This document shows, in pieces, positions 19,229-26,659 of a stretch of DNA of 64,000 nucleotides. Numbering within the stretch: the first letter of the stretch is position 1; every line of letters begins with the position of its first letter. The translations under genes were made by a program, and so were the position numbers. The stretch comes from an uncultured Collinsella sp. (GTDB taxonomy: Bacteria; Actinomycetota; Coriobacteriia; Coriobacteriales; Coriobacteriaceae). The stretch covers positions 1 to 64,000 of the forward strand of contig CABURR010000001.1 in NCBI GenBank assembly GCA_902493985.1, written 5' to 3'. The notes beneath the pieces were generated by a model. The model was not told where the DNA came from. It worked only from the letters and a program-made list of their open reading frames with translations, and searched no databases.

Positions 19229-19312
19229 TGGTGCGGGCGAAAGGACTCGAACCTTCACGGGAATCCCACCAGAACCTAAATCTGGCGCGTCTACCAATTC
19301 CGCCACGCCCGC
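19229..19312 (-). tRNA. tRNA-Leu (anticodon UAG)
   Basis: 84 bases including encoded CCA. Acceptor arms GCGGGCG/CGCCCGC match. The anticodon stem CCAGA/TCTGG holds the loop TTTAGGT, giving anticodon UAG. The long variable arm (GGGATTCCC) is typical of leucine tRNA, and the T loop region is GGTTCGAGTCC. Confidence 0.96.
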
Positions 19313-19424
19313 ATGAGCGCACAGACTAGGAATGATAGCAGATACGAACGGCAAGCGCACGCACACCTTTTACAAGCTCACGACCTCACCACGAGTACGC
19401 ATCGGATCCCCCGCCGCCCCATCG

Positions 19425-19493
19425 AAGTTGCGGTGGAATAGGGACTGTTTGGGGCTCCAGTCCTCCAAAACAGTCCCTATTCCACCGCAACTT
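19425..19493. repeat. Palindromic repeat family 1, copy d, with co-varying arms
   Basis: Left arm GTTGCGGTGGAATAGGGACT, right arm AGTCCCTATTCCACCGCAAC, exact complements. Two positions differ from the other copies (GTGAAATACGG there), and both arms carry the matching change. Confidence 0.9.
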
Positions 19494-19539
19494 CGGTGGG
19501 ACTCGGCAGTCTGGCGGTGCTGGCCATGTGCCGGAAAGC

Positions 19540-19706
19540 GTGTCCCGGTTTGGGGCCTCGGAATGGGACACGATTTCCGCTATAGCCATCAACCGGAAAC
19601 TGCAACCCGTTTTGAGCCCCTATTCCGGGATGCACTTTCCGCCGAGGGCCTCAAACGGAAACTGCAGCCCACAATTCGGTCGAAAAGTGGGCTGCAGTTT
19701 CCCAGG
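19540..19706. repeat. Three tandem palindromes, family 3
   Basis: Unit 1 CGGAAAGCGTGTCCC ... GGGACACGATTTCCG; unit 2 CCGGAAACTGCAACCCG ... CGGGATGCACTTTCCG; unit 3 GGAAACTGCAGCCCAC ... GTGGGCTGCAGTTTCC. All begin with GGAAA and end with TTTCC, while the inner stem differs from unit to unit. They are closely spaced and without T runs. Confidence 0.8.
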
Positions 19707-19739
19707 GCTAGGCAAAGAGCGGCGGATGCGTCGCCTCGC

Positions 19740-22571
19740 CTACTCCCCCAGCAGGGCCTTCTCGGGCGTGATCGGCAGCGAGCGCACCTGGTGTCCGGTG
19801 GCGTGCGCCACGGCCGAGGCAACGGCGGCGAGCGGCGTGTTGATGACGACCTCGCCGATCGACTTGGCGCCAAACGGGCCCGTCGGCTCGTAACTCGGCT
19901 CAAAGGCCACGCGAATGCTGCCGATATCCAGGCGCGTGGGCAGCTTATAGCTCATAAAGTTGCCGGTGCGCAGGCGGCCGCGGTCGTCGTGCTCGACGAT
20001 CTCGTAGAGCGCGTGACCGATACCCTGGGCAATGCCGCCCTCGGCCTGGACGCGCGCGAGCGCCTCGTTGATAACGGTGCCGCAGTCCACAGCCGCCGCG
20101 TAATCCACCACAGTCACCTTGCCGGTAGCCTTGTCGACCTCGACCTCGGCAATACCGGCCATAAACGGCGGAGGCGAAACGGGCAGGCAGGCAGAGGCGT
20201 GCGAGGTCAGCGCGTCGCCGCCCGCGATGTTCTTAACGCACAGGTTGGCAAAGTCGCGCAGCGTGAGGTAGCGACCGCGCTCGCGCGCGGCACGCTCGTC
20301 GGACAGGCGCACGTACTGGCCATCGAAGACCACGTCGGCGGCGTCCACGTCCCACATCTGGGCGGCCTTGGCGCAGATCTTCTCGCGCAGCTCGGTCGCG
20401 GCGTTCTTGGCGGCAAGGCCCGTCACGTAGGTACCGGAGCTCGCGTACGAGCCGGCGTCGAACGGCGACACATCGGTGTCCACGCCGCGCACCACGATCT
20501 GCGAGCTCTCCACGCCCAGCTCCTCGGCGGCAATCTGCGCCAGGATCGTGTCGACGCCCATGCCGTTATCGGTGGCGCCGGTGCCGATGGTAATGAAGCC
20601 GTCCTCTTCCAGGCGCATGTCGATGCCGGCGATATCCACGTTGGAGATGCCCGAGCCCTGCATGGTGAGCGCACAACCCAGGGCACGCACGCGGTCGCCC
20701 AGGTCGACGGCTAGCGGCTTGTCGCGCCAACCGATCATGTCCATCGCGCGCAGCAGGCAGCGGTCGAGCGCGCAGGCGTTGAGCTTCTCGTTGTAGTACT
20801 GCGGCATGATCTCGCCCTCGCACACGATATTCTTAAGGCGCAGGTCGGCGGGGTCCATGTGCAGCATGTCGGCGAGCTCGTTGACGGCGCTCTCCACGGC
20901 AAACTGGCCCTGGGTGGCACCGTAGCCGCGATACGCGCCGCCGCGGTTGGTGTTGGTGTAGACGGCGTCCCAGCTAAAGCGGCTCGCCTTCACGTGGTTG
21001 TAGATGGGCAGGCTCTTGTGGCCCGAGAGGCCAATCGTCGTGGTGGCATGCTCGCCATACGCACCGGCGTTGGACAGCGTATGCAGATCGATGGCCGTGA
21101 TGGTGCCGTCGTTCATGGCGCCCAGCTTAACGGTCATCTGCATCTGGTGGCGCGAGTTGCCCGCGGTGATGGTCTCCTCGCGGGTATAGCAGCAGTAGCT
21201 CGGACGGCCGGTCTGCTGGGTGACGAACGCCACGAAGATCTCGCAGCAGCCCGTCTGCTTGGAGCCAAAGCCGCCGCCGATGCGCGGCTTAATAACCTGC
21301 ACCTGCGACTGCGGAATGTCGAGCGACTGCGCGACCATGCGGCGCACGTGGAAGGGCACCTGCGTAGAGGTGGTCACCGAGATACGCCCGAACGCGTCTG
21401 TCGTCGCGAAGGCTCGGAAGGTCTCCATGGGCGCGGTCTGCGTGGCCTGGCTGGTGTAGGTGCGGGTGAAGACGATGTCGCTCTGGGCAAAGGCCTCGTC
21501 CAAGTCGCCAAAGTCGCTCGTGCCGCTGCACACCAGGTTGCGCGAGACATCCCCGCCCTGTGGGAACATAAAGGTCACATCGCCCTCGGGGTGGACCACG
21601 ATGTCGTTATCGAGTGCCTGGGTAAAGTCGAGCAGCGGCTCGAGCACCTCATAGTCGACCTTGATGAGCTTGAGCGCCTTGTCGGCAGCCTCCTCGGTCT
21701 CGGCGGCGACGATCGCCACCTCTTCGTTTTGGTAACGGACGAGGTTCTCGAGGATCAAGCGGTCGTAGGGACTCGGCTGCGGATAGCTCTGGCCGGCGAT
21801 GGTAAAGCGGCGCTTGGGCACGTCCTCGTAGGTGTAGACGCCCACCACACCGGGCACCTTCAGGGCGCGCGACGTGTCGATGGAGCGGATCTTGGCGCGG
21901 GCATACGGGCTGCGCTTGAGCTTAACGATGAGCGCGCCGGCGGGCACCATATCGCCCGTGTAGACGGGACGGCCCTCGAGCAGCGCCTTCGAGTCCTTCT
22001 TGGGCTGCTTGTGAGTGATCTGCTTGTACGAGACACCGTCGCAGCTCGTGTCGTTGACGGGCAGCTCGGGCATCTCAAAGCCCACCTGCACGCCGGACTC
22101 GTTGAGGAAGCGCACGATGGCGCGCAGCTGGCTCTCGTAGCCGCTGCAACGGCAGAGGTTGCCGGCGAGCTGGCGCGAGAGCTCCTCGCGCGTGGCAACG
22201 AGGCTCGGGTCCTCCTTGGCGGCGCGGGCAAGCGCCAGCACGTTCATAATAAGGCCGGGGGCGCAAAAACCGCACTGCTCGGCGCCTTCGGCAGCCATCG
22301 CACGGGCCAGTGCCTCGGACTCGGCCTTAAGGCCCTCGAGCGTGGTGACGAAGCGGCCCTCAACGCGCGCGGCGGGAACCGAGCAGCTCAGCACCGGGTC
22401 GCCATCGAGCCACACCGTGCACAGGCCGCAGTTGGTGGTCTCGCAGGCGCAGCGCACCGACGCGCAACCCTGCTCACGCAAAAGCGCAAAGAGCATGGTA
22501 TCGGGGGCAATCTGAACCTTGACCTTGCGGCCGTTGAGCGTAAAAGAAAGATCGATGAGTTTGGCAGCCAT
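19740..22571 (-). CDS. Molybdenum hydroxylase, fused [2Fe-2S] and molybdopterin subunits (xanthine dehydrogenase family)
   Basis: 943 residues. The first 165 form the small subunit: a plant-type [2Fe-2S] site (CACETTNCGLC ... SC) and the second cluster (QCGFC and CRCSGY). The rest is the molybdopterin subunit, with RIGGGFGSKQ, RGYGATQGQFAVES and, near the end, GPFGAKSIGEVV carrying the catalytic Glu. The family oxidises purines, aldehydes or other heterocycles with water as oxygen source. Its ATG overlaps the stop of the FAD subunit gene (TAATG). The fusion of small and large subunits is of the type seen in purine-degrading anaerobes. Substrate not determined. Confidence 0.9.
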   Translation of the reverse strand: MAAKLIDLSFTLNGRKVKVQIAPDTMLFALLREQGCASVRCACETTNCGLCTVWLDGDPVLSCSVPAARVEGRFVTTLEGLKAESEALARAMAAEGAEQCGFCAPGLIMNVLALARAAKEDPSLVATREELSRQLAGNLCRCSGYESQLRAIVRFLNESGVQVGFEMPELPVNDTSCDGVSYKQITHKQPKKDSKALLEGRPVYTGDMVPAGALIVKLKRSPYARAKIRSIDTSRALKVPGVVGVYTYEDVPKRRFTIAGQSYPQPSPYDRLILENLVRYQNEEVAIVAAETEEAADKALKLIKVDYEVLEPLLDFTQALDNDIVVHPEGDVTFMFPQGGDVSRNLVCSGTSDFGDLDEAFAQSDIVFTRTYTSQATQTAPMETFRAFATTDAFGRISVTTSTQVPFHVRRMVAQSLDIPQSQVQVIKPRIGGGFGSKQTGCCEIFVAFVTQQTGRPSYCCYTREETITAGNSRHQMQMTVKLGAMNDGTITAIDLHTLSNAGAYGEHATTTIGLSGHKSLPIYNHVKASRFSWDAVYTNTNRGGAYRGYGATQGQFAVESAVNELADMLHMDPADLRLKNIVCEGEIMPQYYNEKLNACALDRCLLRAMDMIGWRDKPLAVDLGDRVRALGCALTMQGSGISNVDIAGIDMRLEEDGFITIGTGATDNGMGVDTILAQIAAEELGVESSQIVVRGVDTDVSPFDAGSYASSGTYVTGLAAKNAATELREKICAKAAQMWDVDAADVVFDGQYVRLSDERAARERGRYLTLRDFANLCVKNIAGGDALTSHASACLPVSPPPFMAGIAEVEVDKATGKVTVVDYAAAVDCGTVINEALARVQAEGGIAQGIGHALYEIVEHDDRGRLRTGNFMSYKLPTRLDIGSIRVAFEPSYEPTGPFGAKSIGEVVINTPLAAVASAVAHATGHQVRSLPITPEKALLGE

Positions 22572-23485
22572 TAGCGCACCTCGCTAGAATCGACGCCGGG
22601 CACGCGGCGGCAGGAATACTCGTCCGTGGCAAACTTGGGAATCTGCACACCCTCGAGCTCGCGGGCAAGCGCGGCCGAAAGCTCGATGCCGGCGGCGCGG
22701 CGCACGGCCTGAATCGCCAGCGGGGCCGAGATGCGACGGCGGTACTCGGCCGAGCCCCACAGGTTGGTGCCGTAGCTCAGGGCGCGCACGGATGCGGCAA
22801 GGGCGCGCAGCTCGTCCTCGGAAGGCTGCTCGCTGGTGAGGCCACATGCCTCGCCCTGCAGCAGGGTCGCGCGCAGCGGGCGGGCACCCACGGTAACGTG
22901 CCAGCTGTTGTCCCACCAGGCAGCGGTGACGTTTAAGGAGGGGAAGTCGGTCGCGGCCTTGCGCACGGCCTCATAGCTTGCGCGGTAATCGTGCTTAACG
23001 ACCACCACGTGCTCGATCACGTCGCGCACGTAACCCAAGTCGACAAACTCGGCGAGCGGCACGCGGCCGGCGCCCGTCAGCTCAACATAGGAATCGAGCG
23101 CGAGAAAGGCGGAGAGAACGTCCGAGAAGCCAAAGCGACCGTAGATGCTGCCGCCCACCGTGGCGGTATTGCGCAGCTGCACGCCCACGATATCGTGGAC
23201 GGCGAACTCAAAGACATGGTTGACAAGCGCGTTGAGCTCGGTATGGCGCTCGAGCTGGCGCAGGGTACACATGGCACCGATGCGAAACTCGGTCTCGGTC
23301 TCCTCGATCTGATCGAGTCCGCAGGCCGAAAGGTCAATCGCCGTCGTCACGCGACGCGAACCAAGGCGCATCCAGATGCCGCCGCCCACAATCTTGTTGT
23401 TGCGGTTCTTCTGTAAGAGCTCATAGGCTTCGGCCGCGTTTCCAACACGGACATAGGTACCGAACTTGAGCACGTTCTCCCCCAT
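22571..23485 (-). CDS. FAD-binding subunit of the molybdenum hydroxylase
   Basis: 304 residues of the CO dehydrogenase medium-subunit / xanthine dehydrogenase FAD family. NKIVGGGIWMRLGSR at about residue 32 and NTATVGGSIYGRFGFSD near residue 105 are the FAD-contact loops, and the C-terminal CODH_C-like domain follows. It accepts electrons from the iron-sulfur clusters of the partner encoded directly downstream and passes them to NAD or another acceptor. ATG 23485 is used; a GTG at 23473 after GGGGGAG is possible. First gene of a two-gene unit. Confidence 0.9.
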   Translation of the reverse strand: MGENVLKFGTYVRVGNAAEAYELLQKNRNNKIVGGGIWMRLGSRRVTTAIDLSACGLDQIEETETEFRIGAMCTLRQLERHTELNALVNHVFEFAVHDIVGVQLRNTATVGGSIYGRFGFSDVLSAFLALDSYVELTGAGRVPLAEFVDLGYVRDVIEHVVVVKHDYRASYEAVRKAATDFPSLNVTAAWWDNSWHVTVGARPLRATLLQGEACGLTSEQPSEDELRALAASVRALSYGTNLWGSAEYRRRISAPLAIQAVRRAAGIELSAALARELEGVQIPKFATDEYSCRRVPGVDSSEVR

Positions 23486-23565
23486 CTCTTCACTTGTCCA
23501 GTACTTTTAAGTGTACCAAACGAGGGGCCGCACACCGTTTTAGGACAAAATCCACCCACCCATCC

Positions 23566-23638
23566 ATAATTTGCGGTGATATACGGACTGATTAGCCGTT
23601 CTGGAACGCAAAACAGTCCGTATATCACCGCAAGTTAT
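23566..23638. repeat. Palindromic repeat family 1, copy e
   Basis: Arms TTGCGGTGATATACGGACTG and CAGTCCGTATATCACCGCAA are exact complements. Compared with copy a both arms carry the same A-to-T change (GATATAC/GTATATC). ATGAGG follows. It lies between gdhA and the hydroxylase genes. Confidence 0.9.
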
Positions 23639-23656
23639 GAGGAGTCCTCCGGGATA

Positions 23657-23690
23657 GAAAAGGCTCCCAGCCGGAATGGCTGGGAGCCTC
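23657..23690 (-). terminator. Terminator of gdhA
   Basis: Minus-strand GGCTCCCAGCC-ATTCC-GGCTGGGAGCC followed by TTTTCTAT, 26 bases after the gdhA stop. Classic Rho-independent form. Confidence 0.9.
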
Positions 23691-23715
23691 ATCACAGGCT
23701 ATGTCGAGCGAAGAT

Positions 23716-25071
23716 TTAGCAGACGCCCTGGGCGAGCATGGCGTCGGCGACCTTCAGGAAGCCGGCGATGTTGGCGCCCATGACAAAGTTGCCCTCCTGG
23801 CCGTACTCCTTGGCGGTGTCGTCCACGTTGTGGAACATGCCGCGCATGAGCTGCTCGAGCTTGCCGTCGACCTCCTCGAAGGTCCAGGACAGGTGCTCGG
23901 CGTTCTGGCTCATCTCCAGGCCGGACACGAGCACGCCGCCGGCGTTGGCAGCCTTACCGGGCATAAAGGCGACGCCGTTCTCCTGGAAGTAGGTCGTGGC
24001 CTCGATGGTCGTGGGCATGTTCGCGCCCTCGCCGACCACCTTGCAGCCGTTGGCGACGAGTGCCTGGGCGTCCTCGAGCAGCAGCGTGTTCTCGCGAGCG
24101 CAGGGCAGCGCGATGTCGCAGGGCAGCTGCCACACGCCACGGCCGTCGCCCTCGTGCCACGTGGCATTGGGCTTCTCGTCAACGTACATAGCGAGCGTAA
24201 CGCCCTTGTCGTGGCCGGAGCGCTTCTTGTTGTAGACATGCTCGAGCACGGTGTAGTCGATGCCGTCGGGATCCTCGACCCAGCCATGGGTGTCGGAGCA
24301 GGCCAGCACTTTGCCGCCGAGCTGAGAGACCTTCTGGACCGCGTAGATGGCGACGTTACCGGAGCCGTGAACGACGACGCTCTTGCCCTCGAAGGAGTCG
24401 CCGCGGCTCTTGAGATACTCGTCCACAAAGTAGGCCAGACCGTAGCCGGTGGCCTCGGTGCGGGCGAGCGAGCCGCCAAAGGAGAGGCCCTTGCCAGTAA
24501 GGACGCCGGTCCACTCGTTGGTCAGACGCTTGTACTGACCGAACAGGTAGGCAACCTCGCGGCCGCCAACGCCCAGGTCACCGGCGGGAACGTCGGTGTT
24601 GGGGCCAATGTGGCGATAGAGCTCGGTCATGAAGGACTGGCAGAAGTGCATGATCTCGTTGTTGGACTTGCCCTTGGGGTCGAAATCGGAGCCGCCCTTG
24701 CCGCCGCCCATGGGAAGGGTGGTCAGGCTGTTCTTGAGGATCTGCTCCAGGCCCAGGAACTTGAGCATACCCAGGGTGACCGTCGGGTTAAAGCGCAGGC
24801 CGCCCTTGTAGGGTCCAATGGCAGAGTTGAACTCGACGCGATAGCCGCGGTTGACCTGGACCTTGCCCTGGTCGTCGACCCAGGGAACACGGAACATAAC
24901 GATGCGCTCGGGCTCGACGAGGCGCTCCAGCAGGGCGGCCTCCTCGTACTCGGGGTGGGCGTCGAGCGCCGGCTGGATGGTGCCGAGGATCTCGGTCGCG
25001 GCCTGGATGAACTCAGGCTGCTCGGGATAGCGGGCCTTGAGCTCGTCGAGAACTTTCTGCGTGTAGCTCAT
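23716..25071 (-). CDS. gdhA: NADP-type glutamate dehydrogenase
   Basis: 451 residues from ATG 25071 (GGAGGAAGC upstream), the size of the hexameric bacterial enzyme. The substrate region is GPYKGGLRFNPTVTLGMLKF and LPMGGGKGGSDFDPKGKS, which holds the catalytic Lys and Asp; the nucleotide-binding motif is VVHGSGNVAIYAVQK. It aminates 2-oxoglutarate with ammonia and is the main ammonia-assimilation enzyme in many gut anaerobes. It stands alone with its own terminator. Confidence 0.96.
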   Translation of the reverse strand: MSYTQKVLDELKARYPEQPEFIQAATEILGTIQPALDAHPEYEEAALLERLVEPERIVMFRVPWVDDQGKVQVNRGYRVEFNSAIGPYKGGLRFNPTVTLGMLKFLGLEQILKNSLTTLPMGGGKGGSDFDPKGKSNNEIMHFCQSFMTELYRHIGPNTDVPAGDLGVGGREVAYLFGQYKRLTNEWTGVLTGKGLSFGGSLARTEATGYGLAYFVDEYLKSRGDSFEGKSVVVHGSGNVAIYAVQKVSQLGGKVLACSDTHGWVEDPDGIDYTVLEHVYNKKRSGHDKGVTLAMYVDEKPNATWHEGDGRGVWQLPCDIALPCARENTLLLEDAQALVANGCKVVGEGANMPTTIEATTYFQENGVAFMPGKAANAGGVLVSGLEMSQNAEHLSWTFEEVDGKLEQLMRGMFHNVDDTAKEYGQEGNFVMGANIAGFLKVADAMLAQGVC

Positions 25072-25254
25072 GCTTCCTCCAATTGATGGAAAAGAAAAGT
25101 GTCGTTCGAGGCGCCTCATGCGCCGCGAGCTTTATCGAGTATGGATAATATCGCACTGTTGCAGCAAAGTTTCGCATAAGCCGACGAGCAGATGTTTCGT
25201 TTTGATTACGATGCAGGTAGATGCGTTTTTGAGTGCCTGACGTGCAAAACCTGT

Positions 25255-25320
25255 GTTTCAAACCTGTTTCGTCCACGTGTTCCAAACCACCACATTGGGG
25301 ACAGGCACCTTTGTGGTGGT
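25255..25320 (-). terminator. Possible terminator after the DUF3343/mobA unit
   Basis: AACCACCACA and TGTGGTGGTT pair around a 17-base loop just after the DUF3343 stop. It is followed on the minus strand by TGGAACACG, so there is no strong T run. Weak as a terminator, but positioned at the end of the sel/mob group. Confidence 0.35.
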
Positions 25321-25328
25321 TTTGGTGG

Positions 25329-25724
25329 TTAGAGGACGAGCTGATGGTAGTCGGCGGGGGTTATGCGGCCTTCGGTGGCAGTGCGGAAGACGGCGAGCGC
25401 ATCGCCCGAGAACGGCATGGCCCAGCACAGCCCGCAGCCGGCGGTAATGGAGCCCGGCAGCGGCATGATGCGCCCGGGCACGCCGGCGGCAAGACACAGC
25501 TGTTCGCATTCCATCACATCGAAGGTACTGTCGAACGACACGATAATCTTGCGCTCGTGGTCGAGGGCATCACCGGACGGGCCTTCGCGATGTGCCTCAC
25601 GATACGCCGCGGCGGCCGCTTCCTCTTCCGCGGTATGTCCACAGCCACCGCAACCGCAGGTACAGGGTTCGGATCCGTCGCAAGTGCAAGGTTCTCCCGT
25701 GTCGGGACAAATATCGTGAGACAT
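25329..25724 (-). CDS. Cysteine-rich DUF3343 protein (putative Se/S carrier-like)
   Basis: 131 residues from ATG 25724 (GGGAG six bases upstream). The N-terminal 28 residues carry seven cysteines (ICPDTGEPCTCDG, then EPCTCGCGGCGH), followed by an acidic-alanine linker. From about residue 55 the DUF3343 domain follows, with IIVSFDSTFDVMECEQLCL, GVPGRIMPLPG and AGCGLCWAM. DUF3343 is described in databases as a putative Se/S carrier-like domain; its function is not proven. It sits behind selA-selB-selC-mobA, so a role in selenium or molybdopterin supply is inferred. A second, shorter DUF3343 lies in the selD block at 53289. Confidence 0.8.
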   Translation of the reverse strand: MSHDICPDTGEPCTCDGSEPCTCGCGGCGHTAEEEAAAAAYREAHREGPSGDALDHERKIIVSFDSTFDVMECEQLCLAAGVPGRIMPLPGSITAGCGLCWAMPFSGDALAVFRTATEGRITPADYHQLVL

Positions 25725-25739
25725 GGCAACTCCCATCGT

Positions 25740-26372
25740 CTAAGCGAGCAGCTCGGCCGCCGCAAACTCCTCGGGTGTATTGACGTTTTCGAAGCAGAGC
25801 GTCGAGCCCGCGGCCTTAACGATCTGCGGCTCATCCATATAGCCAGCCTGAACGCGATTGATCAGGCAGCGAATGCGCTGGCGGTCGCAGGCGAGCAGCT
25901 CTTGGGCCACCGGCGCACACGCGTCACGGCGCCAGACGGCGCAAAGCGGCTCAATCCCCCGCTCCTCGCGCGGCACGCACACGTCGAGCGCCTCGGCCTC
26001 AACACGATCGGCAAGCGCGCCGATGAGTTCCGGCGAGACGAACGGCATGTCGCAGGCGACGATGGCCACGAGCGGTAGCCGAGCCGCAGCCAGCGAGCTC
26101 GCAATGCCACGCATGGCGCCTGCCGGCCCTTCAAGGTCCGCCACCACACGCGGCACCAGGCCGCCAAACGCGTGCTCCTCAAGATAGGCAAGCTCGCTGG
26201 GACGCGAAGTCGTCACGACCAACTCGCCGGCAACTGGCGCCAGACGACCCAGCACGCGCTCGATGAGCGGCTCGCCGCAAAACGCCATGCGAGCCTTATC
26301 GCAGCCCATGCGCGAGGACAGCCCGCCCGCTTGGACGACACAAGAAAGATCGGCACGTCTTACGGTAGTCAT
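25740..26372 (-). CDS. mobA: Molybdenum cofactor guanylyltransferase
   Basis: 210 residues from ATG 26372, ten bases after GGAGGTG; the open frame goes back to 26645 but crosses selC, so the longer form is rejected. The nucleotide-binding motif is VVQAGGLSSRMGCDKARM, and the Mg-binding segment IVACDMPFVSPELI. MobA joins GMP to molybdopterin to form the guanine dinucleotide cofactor used by DMSO-reductase-family enzymes, here FdhF and the oxidoreductase at 30158. It lies 15 bases upstream of the DUF3343 gene, in the selenium cluster. Confidence 0.9.
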   Translation of the reverse strand: MTTVRRADLSCVVQAGGLSSRMGCDKARMAFCGEPLIERVLGRLAPVAGELVVTTSRPSELAYLEEHAFGGLVPRVVADLEGPAGAMRGIASSLAAARLPLVAIVACDMPFVSPELIGALADRVEAEALDVCVPREERGIEPLCAVWRRDACAPVAQELLACDRQRIRCLINRVQAGYMDEPQIVKAAGSTLCFENVNTPEEFAAAELLA

Positions 26373-26472
26373 ACGGCAAAACACCTCCATCGGCATGCTC
26401 GAAACCCGGTGCACGAAGCTAAATACAGCCACCGAAATAGCAGCGCTACGAAAAGCTCGTGCAAAAACAAAA

Positions 26473-26517
26473 CAGCGCCTTTGCGGCACGCAGCAAGACC
26501 GCGAGCACAAAAGCGCT
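26473..26517 (-). terminator. Terminator after selC
   Basis: Minus-strand AGCGCTTTTG ... CAAAGGCGCT followed by GTTTTGTTTTTG, ten bases after the tRNA-Sec CCA end. It would end the selA-selB-selC transcript and separate it from mobA. Confidence 0.75.
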
Positions 26518-26526
26518 GGTAACGTA

Positions 26527-26623
26527 TGGCGGGAACGTATGTGAATCGAACACATCCAAGACGTTTTGCACGCCTCGCAACGGTTTTGAGGACCGCGGAG
26601 CCCACCGGAGCCCATCCGTTCCC
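26527..26623 (-). tRNA. selC: tRNA-Sec (anticodon UCA), selenocysteine tRNA
   Basis: 97 bases with encoded CCA. 5' GGGAACG pairs with 3' CGTTCCC. The 6-bp D stem (GGGCTC-CGGT-GGGCTC) and long variable arm (GAGGCGT-GCAAA-ACGTCTT) are hallmarks of tRNA-Sec. The anticodon stem GCGGT/ACCGT holds the loop CCTCAAA, giving UCA at 26587-26589. The T arm is ATGTG-TTCGATT-CACAT. Two oddities: base 33 is C instead of the near-universal U, and the eighth acceptor pair is G-A, so the helix is 7+5 rather than 8+5. It lies 36 bases behind selB. Confidence 0.93.
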
Positions 26624-26659
26624 AAGTGCGCCGGTATTTTACCAAACCGAGCAGCCAAT

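Larger units (their letters stand above)
19313..19739. other. Repeat-rich intergenic region
   Basis: About 430 bases upstream of tRNA-Leu and behind the molybdenum hydroxylase. No ORF is supported. It holds one family 1 palindrome (19425-19493) and three tandem palindromes of a third family (19540-19706). The tRNA-Leu promoter should lie near 19320-19350 but is not clear. Confidence 0.75.

Noticed and set aside
25740..26645. mobA as a 301-residue protein starting at 26645
   Set aside because: The extra N-terminus is the translated tRNA-Sec gene and leader. A good ribosome site supports ATG 26372.
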